Of a DNA stretch of 42,374 nucleotides, positions 22,101 to 30,491 are shown in pieces; the stretch's first letter is position 1, and each line of letters begins with the position of its first letter. A program made the position numbers and the translations under genes. The DNA is from Lingula anatina (taxonomy: Eukaryota > Brachiopoda > Lingulata > Lingulida > Lingulidae), in contig NW_019774725.1 of the NCBI RefSeq assembly GCF_001039355.2, forward strand, positions 450,660 to 493,033, read 5' to 3'. The notes under the pieces were generated by a model. It did not search any database and was not told the origin of the DNA. It saw only the letters and a list, made by a program, of their open reading frames with translations.

Positions 22101-23054
22101 AAATTGTCTAAGGGCAATTTTTATTGAGGATTTGAAAAAAGTAATAACCCTAGGAACTGTTGATTGTCGGAGAGTTGCAGACTAAATTTGTTTGCATTAG
22201 TTTTTTCTCCCCTTATGAATTCCTCCATGTGAAATCCTTAAAAGTGCAAAAAGAAAATTGATATTATAGAATTAAACAAAATAATTCTTTTATATTTCTA
22301 AAATCATTTTATATTATCATTATTACTTTTTTTTTGTTCTTCAGGAGTAAAACTGAAGCGGATGAGTTTTTGGGTGGACTGAATATTGTAGGGCAGTTGG
22401 GGGAGCTGATGCACAAATACCCTTCCTCTTTACAGAGGTTGTTTGTGCACAGTACCTCTGCTGTCACAAGGATGTGGTTTAAAGATAACATGTCCTACAT
22501 CCACAGTGACAATAGTGCTGTCAAAGATGTTGAAGAAGATACAGTACTGCTGTGGGAAAGATTCCTACAGGACTGTGAGAGTAAGTAATGGCTAAAGAGA
22601 GGAAAAAAACAGTTGTAAAAATGTTTGATTACAAATTAATTTCTATATAATCTGGCGAGAGGCCCTGTGAAGATAGATTGACCCAGCTAGTTGAATAGGG
22701 TTGTAGGAAGGCAGTCTAATACCAAATCCAGGGCTACATTATGACTTGTATAGTTTCATTTATAGTGATATGTTTAGTCATATAATGATAATAATAATAA
22801 GACGACTCTTCATTCCAGGTGGAAGGTCACAGGTCACACTTCATAAAGTTTTGGGCTTCATAACCGGAGCAGAAGAAATCCCACCAGGTGGTTTCGAAAA
22901 AAAGTTAGAGGTTGGGTTCTTCACCCCCAGTGAAAGGTGTCGATTCCCCTGGGCATCAACATGTGGCCTGTATTTACACCTGCCCACGGGAGATGACCTG
23001 GGAGATCTACTGGTCACAGCAATCCAAGAAGGAATGGGGTTCTCCGTTTCATAA
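6234..23054 (+). CDS. Roc-COR-ZU5-UPA-HECT protein gene, 5' incomplete
   Basis: This is one gene reconstructed from 20 exons: 6234-6482, 6697-6777, 7001-7066, 7624-7680, 8104-8160, 8574-8648, 9535-9834, 13577-13716, 13881-15101, 15244-15292, 15928-16613, 16951-17127, 19726-19811, 20193-20351, 20399-20466 (weak), 20635-20806, 21021-21288, 21513-21655, 22345-22580, 22819-23054. All have AG/GT borders and matching phases, giving about 1507 residues after the first acceptor. Order: Roc GTPase (P-loop about 37-44, G3 about 244, G4 about 328), COR (342-748), ZU5 (about 809-905), UPA (about 960-1085), HECT (about 1160-1507, catalytic Cys about 1478). Roco proteins are GTP-regulated switches. ZU5-UPA folds onto partner domains in UNC5 and PIDD. 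HECT forms a thioester with ubiquitin. A nucleotide-controlled ubiquitin ligase is my inference. There is no Death domain and no clear start codon. Ns at about 8033, 13180 and 17976 lie in introns. Confidence 0.75.
6697..8648 (+). CDS. Roco gene: five small phase-1 linker exons within the Roc domain
   Basis: Exons 6697-6777, 7001-7066, 7624-7680, 8104-8160 and 8574-8648 are all phase 1 to phase 1, so any can be skipped or repeated without breaking the frame. They encode a hydrophilic Ser/Thr/Glu/Lys-rich spacer between the P-loop and the DXXG motif, an insertion common in invertebrate Roco proteins. Exons 7624-7680 and 8104-8160 are near-identical 19-residue copies differing by Glu/Gln (GVIEEK versus VIQEK region). 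They lie in a duplicated segment with an N between copies. Confidence 0.6.
7556..8531 (+). repeat. Duplicated intron-exon segment around the 57-nt exon
   Basis: 7560-7735 matches 8040-8215 and 7885-8030 matches 8385-8530, nearly base for base. The middles differ (about 150 versus 170 bp). A single N at about 8033 sits between the copies. This is either a true tandem exon duplication or two haplotypes laid end to end by the assembler. Confidence 0.8.
9535..9834 (+). CDS. Roco gene exon: Roc domain part 2 (G3)
   Basis: The exon carries [20 protein letters not shown]. The DFGGQ is the Roc G3 motif (DXXG), followed by the usual strand [12 protein letters not shown]. An acidic helix precedes it. 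Acceptor TTTTCAG, donor CTTG|GTAAGG, phase 1 on both sides. Confidence 0.9.
9866..10207. repeat. Intron segment duplicated at 13184-13471
   Basis: From CAATTAGTGAGTATATAAT to ATTATCCATAGAATAC the intron sequence reappears at 13184-13471, highly similar. The second copy begins directly after an N at about 13180, and this copy holds a longer AT run. About 3 kb of other sequence lies between. Haplotype mis-joining is the simplest reading. Confidence 0.75.
10144..10193. repeat. (AT)n microsatellite
   Basis: Uninterrupted AT dinucleotide run of about 50 bp inside an intron of the Roco gene. Confidence 0.95.
10208..11756. other. Intronic sequence without recognised features
   Basis: The region is richer in CpG than its surroundings and has a few short open frames on both strands, but no domain, splice chain or repeat that I recognise. 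It belongs to the extra 3 kb that separates the two copies of the duplicated intron segment. Confidence 0.4.
11757..13179. repeat. Repeat family copy B with 146-bp tandem array
   Basis: Collinear with 4803-5800 and 17150-17896: it shares the GTCCCAACCCGTCTCGTACAG start region, the TGCCCTTGGATTTGACC block and the GGGGTCAATCGGTGCATTTTC block. The 3' part is a tandem array: the landmark CCATAGTTACT recurs near 12546, 12690, 12836, 12982 and 13128, a period of 144-146 bp over about five units. The copy stops at an N (about 13180). It lies in an intron of the Roco gene. Confidence 0.8.
12118..12144. promoter_or_regulatory. DR1 plus TCAAGGTCA (copy B)
   Basis: TGACCTTTGACCT at 12118-12130 is a perfect DR1 inverse. 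TCAAGGTCA at 12136-12144 is an extended nuclear-receptor half-site. Further TGACCT-N-TGACCT pairs recur once per 146-bp unit, the first at 12603-12615. The match is to consensus only. Confidence 0.35.
13577..13716 (+). CDS. Roco gene exon: Roc domain part 3 (G4)
   Basis: The exon starts after TTTCCAG and ends GAAAAG|GTACGT, going from phase 1 to phase 0. [17 protein letters not shown] has the strand plus THKD, the G4 motif (NKXD type) that Roc domains show as THXD. A Trp-containing helix precedes it. With the P-loop and DFGGQ exons this completes a GTPase with all the nucleotide-contact motifs that can be checked. Confidence 0.9.
13881..15101 (+). CDS. Roco gene exon: COR domain
   Basis: A single 1221-nt exon encodes 407 residues in phase 0. 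It contains the end of Roc (a helix and FFAIDNT, where Roc domains have a final strand) and then [13 protein letters not shown], the [11 protein letters not shown] helix, [14 protein letters not shown] and [19 protein letters not shown]. The last two are the signature of COR (C-terminal of Roc), which dimerises Roco proteins. The exon closes with a region rich in aromatic and basic residues before the donor AAG|GTAAGT. Confidence 0.92.
15244..16613 (+). CDS. Roco gene exons: linker, ZU5 domain and start of UPA
   Basis: Exon 15244-15292 is a short Thr/Pro linker. Exon 15928-16613 gives a polar linker and then ZU5: [64 protein letters not shown] and the GP-HG-F-PV pattern are diagnostic of ZU5 as in UNC5, ankyrin and ZO-1. 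The tail, [15 protein letters not shown], is the first UPA strand plus the DT-D turn. Junction phases 0/1 and 1/0 agree. Confidence 0.9.
16951..19811 (+). CDS. Roco gene exons: UPA domain
   Basis: Exons 16951-17127 and 19726-19811 join in phase 0 and give a helix ([16 protein letters not shown]) followed by strands, ending in [11 protein letters not shown]. This is the layout of UPA (conserved in UNC5, PIDD, ankyrins), where a VxDT turn is followed by a helix and a beta sandwich. The intron between them is 2.6 kb and contains repeat copy C, an N at 17976 and a CpG-dense patch. Because the UPA fold needs both exons, the assembly order across the N is probably right. Confidence 0.7.
17150..17896. 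repeat. Repeat family copy C
   Basis: Shares with copies A and B the ATGGTTTTAGTCCCG start region, the TGCCCTTGGATTTGACC block and the GGGGTCAAT block, through to TTGTAGAGCATGTAAAGC. The start forms a near-perfect hairpin, CCAGCG-TTAG-CGCTGG, at about 17157-17172. The tandem 3' array of copy B is absent. Confidence 0.75.
17495..17521. promoter_or_regulatory. DR1 plus TCAAGGTCA (copy C)
   Basis: TGACCTTTGACCT at 17495-17507 and TCAAGGTCA at 17513-17521, with the same 5-bp gap as in copy B. Consensus match only. Confidence 0.35.
18198..18420 (-). promoter_or_regulatory. CpG-dense patch with a possible minus-strand first exon
   Basis: From about 18228 to 18415 CpG is frequent, against an AT-rich and CpG-poor background. 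It includes GGTCACGTGATC (E-box) at about 18325 and TCGCGAAGAGCTCGCGC at about 18349. Read on the minus strand, a short ATG frame (18226-18198, MSQDTYRDK) ends in a good donor AAAT|GTAAGTAC. This may be a promoter with first exon nested in the intron, or a repeat. No further exon is visible. Confidence 0.3.
18744..18830. repeat. Possible SINE-related fragment
   Basis: CGCCCGGACTGTACCCCCGC followed by AGGGACGACGCATGGGAGAG resembles the 3' body of the SINE at 35028-35283 (CCGGGCTGTATCCTCCCCAG). The similarity is short and imperfect. Confidence 0.25.
20193..20351 (+). CDS. Roco gene exon: acidic linker between UPA and HECT
   Basis: The exon joins the preceding UPA exon in phase 2 (AG|G, Arg). 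It encodes an acidic, Asp/Glu/Pro-rich linker and ends with LTALCHCLA and a strong donor AG|GTAAAA in phase 2. No domain is recognised in it. Similar acidic linkers often precede HECT domains of the G2E3-like kind. Confidence 0.65.
20399..20466 (+). CDS. Candidate 68-nt exon that keeps the HECT frame
   Basis: The exons on each side are in phases 2 and 1, so they cannot be joined directly. A stretch with acceptor TTACTTCTTTCAG and donor AAAA|GTAAAA is open in exactly the frame needed and runs from phase 2 to phase 1. It adds [19 protein letters not shown] and a few residues. The sequence is not recognisable and the donor is mediocre. Confidence 0.4.
20635..23054 (+). CDS. Roco gene exons: HECT ubiquitin ligase domain
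   Basis: Exons 20635-20806, 21021-21288, 21513-21655, 22345-22580 and 22819-23054 join in phase 2, 0, 2 and 1. The N-lobe begins with [14 protein letters not shown] and has [18 protein letters not shown], where the DxGGPRREFF core is a HECT hallmark. Then come the helices of the E2-binding part ([20 protein letters not shown]) and [11 protein letters not shown]. The C-lobe has [16 protein letters not shown] and [16 protein letters not shown] with the thioester-forming Cys. The end, GMGFSVS, is close after the usual Phe position. It is nearest to G2E3-like HECT domains. All visible key residues are present, so it should be active. Confidence 0.9.
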
Positions 23055-23091
23055 ATGCAGGTTATACAACATATTGTTTATACACAGCACT

Positions 23092-23238
23092 GTAATTATC
23101 TTCTCACCCAGTGAACGTTGTAGGTTCCCTTGGGCATCAACTTGTGGGCTATATTTACACCTGCCCACAGGTGAAGAGGACCTGGGAGGATTGCTGTTGA
23201 GATCTGTGACTGAGGGAATTGGCTTCTCAATTTCTTAG
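23092..23238 (+). pseudogene. Second copy of the HECT catalytic tail
   Basis: Directly after the stop of the main gene, 23100-23238 repeats the last part of the HECT C-lobe: [20 protein letters not shown] and so on to a TAG. Over the first 22 or so codons the two copies differ at about eight third or synonymous positions but not in amino acids; later they differ more. The start of the exon (from VTLHKVLGF) is missing and no acceptor in the right phase (phase 1) is visible. It may be a lost alternative last exon or a remnant of gene duplication. Confidence 0.6.
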
Positions 23239-24458
23239 CAACAATACGAACAGTATGAATTTGTAATGTAAAGAACTTCTACCATGGAATTTGAAGACTA
23301 GCTAATAGTATATTATTATGTGCACGGATATATTCAAACATCCTATGGGCTGCAATAGCAAGACAGTTTTGTTTTCATCACATAAGCAGCCGTAAGGCAC
23401 CTTCACAGATGTACATGTGCTTGCTTGAAAAGCTACTATACTTAAATGATGTTTGGTAGTTTTAACTATGGATTTGAACATTTTTATGTTTGGCGTGCGA
23501 CTGTAGCGTATACAAATAATATAACATTTGTTTTGGAAATGTAAAGACCATTTATTTTTTCGACCTTTTAAAACATGCCCACGGTGGAAAAAATTATATA
23601 GAACAATACAATTATAAAGAAGATAGATGAGAGAAACTGCATGGCTCTGCAAAGTATATAATAGACACTTGAAAAGGTGTTACAGACAATCTGTAAGGAG
23701 TATTGTTTATTTAACAGATCAGCATTTTGGGGATTTTTTTAACAGCAAGACAGCTTGGCAGGACATAAATGTGGCTTAACACTCAATAAATACACACTAA
23801 GGACATATCTAAAGAGAAAAAGTAAGATGTCATATCATTTTTAATAAATGATAATGAAAAAGCTTTAAAAGATTATCATTCAATGACAGGGTTTAAACGT
23901 TATGTCATATCATGGAATCATTAAATAAAAAACTGTGTACATAACTGTAAAAAATAAAATTCTACAAAATAAAGGCAGGCAAGGAATTTTAGGAAGTTTT
24001 ATTGTAGTCCTTGGATTACATGTGCCCCCATACATGTCAGTGGGCAAGAAGACCCCAACTCCATACAAAACTCCTTACACAGACTGAAGTGCTAATTTTA
24101 TGCAAAATTCTGCCTCATATGCGCCCCGATTATGGATTGAAAATGAGACCATGCAGGAAAGAAGTCCCACCTGAAATGATATTACATTAACTGTGCATTG
24201 GAAGGACCCCTGAATATACACTTAAACCTGATATGGGCAACATCATTCAAGGACATTTGGGAAGAAAGACAAGATACCATATTTACATGTAATTGACTGT
24301 GTAGTCATTCAACATGGTCAGTGCCTTCAAATGTATATCAGTTTGAGTGTATTATGTAAAAGAGAAAAATGTCAGGACTATCTACTTACTAACTGTACTA
24401 TTTTCTTCTGCATTTATCCCCCTTGAAACAGCTTACCATTAGATTGTTTTGCTTTATA
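23239..24458. other. Space between convergent genes
   Basis: No coding feature is seen. It must hold the 3' ends of the HECT gene and of the minus-strand transposase. AATAAA occurs at several places (for example near 23786 and 23926), too common in such AT-rich DNA to assign. Confidence 0.4.
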
Positions 24459-26714
24459 TTAATCACAAATCAATGCTTTAAGTCTTAAGTATAACTCCAA
24501 TGCATCGTCAACATTTTCAGGGTATATAAGGTTGTAGGTTTCCATAAGAAACTGCAAAAACTCTTCTAGCTCCCCATCCTGGCACACTGAGTTTGCCTCT
24601 GTAAAATTGTAGAACATGTCCCAGTCCTCCTGACTTACATCCACCTTACAGTCCCTACCATTTGGTGGCAAAAAGTACAACTCATCTGGGATCCCTGCTG
24701 GACAAGAAGCATATCGGCTTGGTCTAATTCTGTGTGTATTCCAAAACACTGCTGCTTCTTGGAGGTCTTTCCTCAACAGATCCATAAAACAAAATCTCAA
24801 ACATTCTATTTGTAAACTGTTGCCAACAGTAAAGTGACCCTCCTCAGGAAGATCTTCAAAAAGGTTAATCCAATATGTTGAACGGTTTCTTCTGAGAAAA
24901 GACCACCACTGCTCAATCCGTTGATTGCTTGGAGATGTTCCATATCTATGACCGTGTGAGCTGTCTGTCAAGGAACACTGAACTGGGGCCAACAATGAAT
25001 TTTCAGTGCCACAATCTGTCCTCACAATCTTAGGGCATATCATACCCATTTGTCTCACTGTGTCTAAAAAATATTTACATATTATAGAACTCTTGTGATT
25101 TGTGTGGTTACATTCCAACCACATTATTCTCCTAGAAAAACCATCGATGCAACCATTAATTTCAAAACCATATATTTTCAGTTTATCATAGCCGTCTACA
25201 TGCCAGCAATGGTTTGGCCCTTGACTGATGTAGGTTCTTCTTTGTAAGCGACTCAAGCGTCGGTTTTCTACACTAATGGGGTCAATCTGACGCAATAATA
25301 ATCTCACCATTTCTTGAGTAACTCTAAGATGGTATTTCCTAATCAGCCTTTGCCACATGGATCTATATCCTCCAAGTCTACCTAGCAATTTTAATTAAAA
25401 AATAAAAAAAAAATGTGAGACAAAATTTGTAAATTGTTACAATTCGTTATTAATATAAAGGATCAAACAGACATTAATCTCACTATACATTGTACATGTA
25501 AAAGATCTATCAGTTTCATGACAGAAGACTATAGTAAAAGCCAGGGGGGTGTCAGGGGGGTTTCGAAAGAACCCCCCTTTTTGCTGGATAAATGACCATT
25601 TATATGAATGAGGTCTATTTATGATACCTGTTCCTTCCAATTCTCTTCTTAAAGCTTGATATACTAAGTGAAGAGGTGACTGGCTTGCAAAACCTCGTCT
25701 TGATATACCATAAGACCTGATAAAGATATACAGTTTTAAACTTGCACAAGATTTAATCTCAAAGAATACTCTTCATTAACTCATATGACTGCTAAAATAT
25801 GTTTTGGTTGTCCAGTCTAATTTTAGCTGGTGAAATTTATAAAAAGGGGAATATGCAATGAAAAATGGCTCACTGATTTGGGCTGCATGCTAAAGTGCAA
25901 GTATAGGCCTATAACACATTTTATCAACTTACTTATATTTTGAAAACAGCAAAAAGCAAACCTGAATATGATCACTGTCTATCTTAAATTTATGTACAAT
26001 ATAATCTGCTTTTCAGCTAATTTCTTACTGTTTCATGTATGCAAATTACAGACTTAAGAAAGAACTGTCACAAGTACAAAGACTTAGAAGTAGGTTTGTT
26101 TTAAGTATTGTCTCATTACTAGTACTTCACTTGGAAATATTTACGAGGTTTGTAAATGAAAAAGGAAAAAGTTTGAAACATTACTGGCCACATAGTCATT
26201 TTATTATCAAATTTCTTGATCATTTTTAATTGTACATGTACCTGATCCGCCGTTTAAGGGTCCTTAGGCTCAAATGAATCCCATGGTACAACCCAAGAAA
26301 AATAACAATAGCTTTGTATTGGAAGCCTTGGCTGAAGTAAGCTTCGATTGCTTCTTGTTCAGATCTACAATTAAATGAAAACTTATGAGCATTGAAAATA
26401 TTCCTTCAAGCACTTTAAATCTGAATTAGCTGTAAGAGAAACTTACACTCACAAAGTTTACACCAAATTTACAACAGGATGGTACAAAGGAAAATAAACA
26501 ATTTTGTATACAGTAAGTGTACCAGTACTATTTGTGTTTCAGATTCATGCTGCACAAGCTGGTCAGTGCAAGGCCCTGTCTAGAATTGGTGTCTACATTG
26601 TCATAACAGGTGGCCATTTGTGCATACTGACCTAAACTCAATGAGTGGCAATGATGGTAATCCATTTGCCCCTTGGAAACTTGGCCACAGTAATGTTAAT
26701 ATCAAGAGAGCCAT
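24459..26714 (-). CDS. Integrase-type DDE transposase gene, four exons, apparently intact
   Basis: Minus strand: exons 26714-26632, 26364-26242, 25716-25628 and 25381-24459 join in phase 2, 2 and 1, all with AG/GT borders, giving 405 residues and no stop. ATG at 26714 sits in GCCATGG. A hydrophobic start is followed by a helix-turn-helix-like part (EQEAIEAYFSQGFQYKAIVI, LKRRIRSYGISRRG) and a basic region. The retroviral-integrase-like core has Asp in NHCWHVDGYDKLKIYG, Asp in KIVRTDCGTENS and Glu in SPSNQRIEQWWSFLRR. Counting from 25388, these are residues 65, 125 and 159, spacing D-59-D-33-E. A family of such proteins is widespread in fish and marine invertebrates, often annotated only as integrase core domain proteins (IS3EU-like or domesticated). 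The last intron contains a G-rich hairpin (about 25540-25578). Confidence 0.85.
25538..25580. repeat. G/C-run hairpin in transposase intron
   Basis: CAGGGGGGTTTCGAAAGAACCCCCC forms a short hairpin of G6 against C6 around TTCGAA. It lies in the third intron and resembles G-run repeat ends elsewhere in the window (27145-27268, 31270-31345). Confidence 0.5.
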
Positions 26715-27018
26715 GGCATATGCCCACTTGTTATCTAAAATATAAAACTTTAAAATGTTGAACTTTTAAAAATAAAATTTGCATCACAAATTCTAGCTAT
26801 AAATGCTAATTATAAGTAAGCACAATCCTCTAAAACTTCATTCATGGATTTTAATACATATAGGTAATAATAATAATAATACGACAGTTTGTACCAGTAT
26901 ATGTTGTTCTGAATCGACTGCACCTTCACAGTTATTTCCAACTATTTAATTGACTATAAAGTCAATTTGTTGAAGACGTAATTTGTGTTTTAGTCATTAC
27001 ATTTCTATACTACCTTGT

Positions 27019-27268
27019 AGTTGGGGGGGGGGGGGGGGGCAGCNNNNNNNNNNNNNNNNNNNNNNNNNNNNNNNNNNNNNNNNNNNNNNNNNNNNNNNNN
27101 NNNNNNNNNNNNNNNNNNNNNNNNNNNNNNNNNNNNNNNNNNNNCCCCCCCTGGGATTTAGAATTTTCCACACTGCTAGGGGGACACCCCCTCCCCCCTC
27201 GGGGGCTTGTCCACCTTGTGTCCGCTTACTGCCCCCCCTGGCATTTTGCTCAGGCTACGGCCCTGTAG
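27019..27268. mobile_element. Repeat with G/C homopolymers and CAGGGCCGTAGC end, spanning a 101-N gap
   Basis: A run of about 18 G precedes the gap of 101 N (27044-27144), and C runs follow it. The right end, read in reverse, is CAGGGCCGTAGCCTGAGC, a terminal sequence I associate with hAT-like MITEs of marine invertebrates (from memory). The other end is lost in the gap. The gap probably reflects the homopolymers. Confidence 0.4.
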
Positions 27269-28209
27269 TAATGTGTATAGTCTTTGAAAATCATTAAGAA
27301 GAACTGATGTATGAGCTGTACATGTTGTTTGAAGTTCCATGGTTCAGTGATTGTTTCCTTATTTTCTCAAGGCATTTATAATAATGTGTCACTTTTGGGT
27401 CCAAGAAAAGCGCACTTTTGAAAACATTGTATTACAGAGAAGATTGAAAATCAGATAATTTGTTGTGAATGTTGCATACAGTATTCTATGCCGCACTTGC
27501 GTGTGTGTGGGGGGAGGGGGGTTATTGATGTTGAGAGTAATGAAGCCAGGGGATATATCATAGCTGGGGACAATCGGTGCGGGTTCGACCGAAAATATAA
27601 GTGGATAATTATGAAATTTTACAAAATTTTCTTCACTTATAGACAGTAACAATATACCCAATACCCAATTTGACACTTCCAAATTAAACTGAATAAAACT
27701 AAACTTGTTCCTGTGCTCACATATTTTGAAATTCCAATATTGTAAATGCAACATAAATATTTGAAAATCAATACAATGTATCTAAATAAATTAGTACAGT
27801 AAATGCATTCTAACACTTGAAACTTAATTTGCTCCTTATGCTTGTACATGTAAGCATGTAATCTCAAGAGCTGTTCTATATATATTTAATATATTAATAA
27901 TAGCATAAAAACATTAAATACTGTCAGTGCAGCAGGACATTAACCTGTTACACTAAACCAAGTCCTCGTGATTTTAAACAATGCCAATTACTAATATTAA
28001 CTAATTTTATTAGAAAAGAAAGTGCAAAGAAAGGAGAAATCGCGTAAAAAATTACAGAGCATTAAAATTAAAATTTGTTAATTATAACAAGGAGCGTTCA
28101 AACCATGTGGCAGTCTCAGGACAAAGACTTGACCGATTTCAATCTTTTTGATAAAAAATATACAAGTAAAACTACACTAAAAAAGAAAATACATATAATA
28201 TATGCTTAC

Positions 28210-28449
28210 CTGGGTTGCTAGGAATCGTTGTCTATCTGGCTTTTGTAGAGATTCAAGATGGTTTGTTAAAATTGGAAATAGATGAGTTGGAATTGCCTTT
28301 CCTCTTTGATTTTTTAACTTGACAAATGATTTACGTGTGGAAATACAAGGCATAAAATGCAGTTGTATGTCCGAGTTTTTTTTTCTCTGTGCGCTTTCGT
28401 TCTGTGGGTTTTCGCGGCTTTTGCAAGACGTCCGCGCCGAAAGCGCCAT
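28210..28449 (-). CDS. Possible first coding exon, minus strand, unknown product
   Basis: On the minus strand an ATG at 28449 opens 80 basic residues with no stop, ending FLATQ and a good donor CAG|GTAAGC in phase 0. The frame is rich in Arg, Lys and Ser (MALSARTSCKSRENPQNES at the start). I do not recognise it. It does not join in phase to the first transposase exon at 26714. It starts beside the 5' end of the LINE on the other strand and could be part of another mobile element. Confidence 0.3.
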
Positions 28450-28454
28450 CTATT

Positions 28455-28610
28455 TCCGTTGTGTCGAGAAGTTAATGTGTTGTGTCGCGATTTTCTTTGT
28501 TGTTGTGTCGAGAAGTTAATGTGTTGTGTTGCGATTTTCTTTGTTGTTGTGTCGAGAAGTTAATGTGTTGTGTTGCGAATGTGTTGTGTGTCGAGTGTAT
28601 TTGTTGTGTG
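28455..28610. repeat. Tandem repeat, about 44 bp, three copies
   Basis: The unit TGTCGAGAAGTTAATGTGTT with TGYGATTTTCTTTGTTG recurs at about 28460, 28505 and 28550, then decays. The open frame that crosses it, Cys-rich, continues by chance into the LINE reading frame. Confidence 0.8.
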
Positions 28611-28639
28611 TTGTGGCACTTATACGCTTCCGTAGAGAG

Positions 28640-30490
28640 GCTTGGTCATGGTTCTAATTTTAGGGCACGTACATGTAATACCAACAAGGATGTTGAACAT
28701 GTGTGGAATGATTGGCTGTATGTGGTAAATGAGGGAATGGATTGCTTTGTACCTAAGCGCATGTTAAAGGTCTCAGGTAGACCTTGGTGGGTTACGAGAG
28801 AGATAAAGCATTTGTCATATAGAGTGAAGTCAGCGTTGCGTAAAGCTAGAAGGGATGGTAAAGTAACAGCTTGGAATAAGTATAGATTTTTGAGAAATAG
28901 GTTGAGGGATAAGTCACGTGCTAGTTATAAAACATATATCGAAGCACTAGGTAGGGAGTCAAGGTCCAATCCGAAGCGCTTTTGGTCGTTTTACCACAAT
29001 AAAGTAAATGCTGATAGGATACCGAAATCTATCAGTTACAATGGTGTGAAGGGGGTTGATTGCGGTGTTAAAGCCAAATTGTTTAATGATTACTTCACTG
29101 CCGTTTTTTCTAATGACAATATTGTTTTGCCAGATATTGACATGGTGGTCGAACCTTCGTTAGAATGTTTTGAATTTACGACAGAAGAGGTGTTAAATTG
29201 TCTTTTAGGTCTTGACGTAAACAAAGCTAACGGTCCTGATGGAATTCCGCCAAAACTATTGAAGGAATGTGCCGCATCATTAAGTGACTCTTGTGCGTTC
29301 TTATTTAATTGTAGTACAGTATGTTGACTGGTGAGCTGCCTAATATTTGGAAGTTGGCGAATGTCACGCCTGTGATTAAGAAGGGTAACAAGGGTAAGGT
29401 TGAAAACTACAGGCCAGTATCTTTGTTATGTACTATTTCCAAGGTTATGGAGAGACTGATCCACACTAAACTGACCGAAATAATCCAACCTAAACTTAAT
29501 GATGCTCATCATGGTTTTCGTGCACAACGTTCAACTGGCACTCAACTAGTACAAGCATTACATTCAATAGGGGAGAATTTGGATAGAGGAGAGCAGATTG
29601 ATGTCATTTATTTAGATTTTAGTAAGGCATTCGACGTCGTGCCTCATCAACTTTTGGTTCATAAATTGCGTAGTTTTGGGATAAATGGTAAATTATTAAA
29701 CTGGTTTAGCGGATATCTAACTGGAAGACAGCAAAGAGTATGCTAAAATGGTGAAATCTCATATACTAGTGATGTAACTTCTGGAGTCCCACAAGGATCA
29801 ATCTTGGGGCCACTGATGTTTTTACTCTATGTCAATGACTTACCTGATGTTGTTGACCGGTTCACGACAATGTCTCTTTTTGCTGATGACTCAAAAATGC
29901 ATAGATTAATTAGCTCTCTGGCTGATTGTTTGGCCCTCCAGGAGGATCTTGAGAAGGTAGTAGAGTGGTGTAATAGGTGGGGAATGAAATTGAATGCTAA
30001 AAAATGTATGCTGTTAAGTGTCACGAGGAAGGTCGATCCAACTGTATTTTATTATAACATTCTTGGACATGCGCTGACAAAGGTACATGACGTAAGGGAT
30101 TTAGGAGTTACCGTTAGTAGCGAGTTGACTTTTAATTCACATATAAATAACATTGTTAAGAATGCAAATCTGGTGGAGCGTTTTGATCCCGAGAACGTTT
30201 GCACTTGGGTGGGTCGTTGCAGATGTACACATTGTCGTTTTTAGATGTTCACATTGTCGTTTTTAGTACTTAAGTAGAGTTTTTATATATTTTATTATTT
30301 GTATATCATTGGGGTGTCCATTCATGGGTCATTGACCCTTTAGGCAAACCCTTTTGGGTACAATCTTATTTTTGCATTATTTTAAAGTGATGTCGTACTC
30401 TTAGTTGTAAGTTGTTTTATTATGCTTTTTTTTAAATTCTTGTATATAATCATGTACCCAATAAAGTCATTCAAATCAAATCAAGTCGTG
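28640..30490 (+). mobile_element. LINE fragment, CR1/Jockey-like, inactive (copy 1)
   Basis: A 5'-truncated non-LTR retrotransposon. It encodes the end of the linker after the endonuclease (SYKTYIEALGRESRSNPKRF), then reverse transcriptase: GPDGIPPKLLKEC, ENYRPVSLLCTISKVMERL, HHGFRAQRSTGTQL, VIYLDFSKAFDVVPHQLL, TSGVPQGSILGPLMFLLYVN and FADD (the catalytic box). A frameshift near 29316 and an in-frame TAA at about 29744 disrupt it, and an internal deletion joins HINNIVKNAN directly to the extreme C-terminus LVERFDPENVCTWVGRC. The 3' tail ends in ATTCAAATCAAATCAA after AATAAA. The polymerase would copy element RNA at a nicked target. Confidence 0.9.
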
Positions 30491-30491
30491 T

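Noticed and set aside
22912-23238. Open frame across the two HECT tails as a separate gene
   Set aside because: It reads the first tail in the wrong frame and only joins the second by chance. The conserved parts are explained by the main gene and the duplicate tail.
28210-28449. 5' exon of the integrase-type transposase
   Set aside because: Its donor is in phase 0 while the first transposase exon begins with its own ATG in good context and would need another phase upstream.
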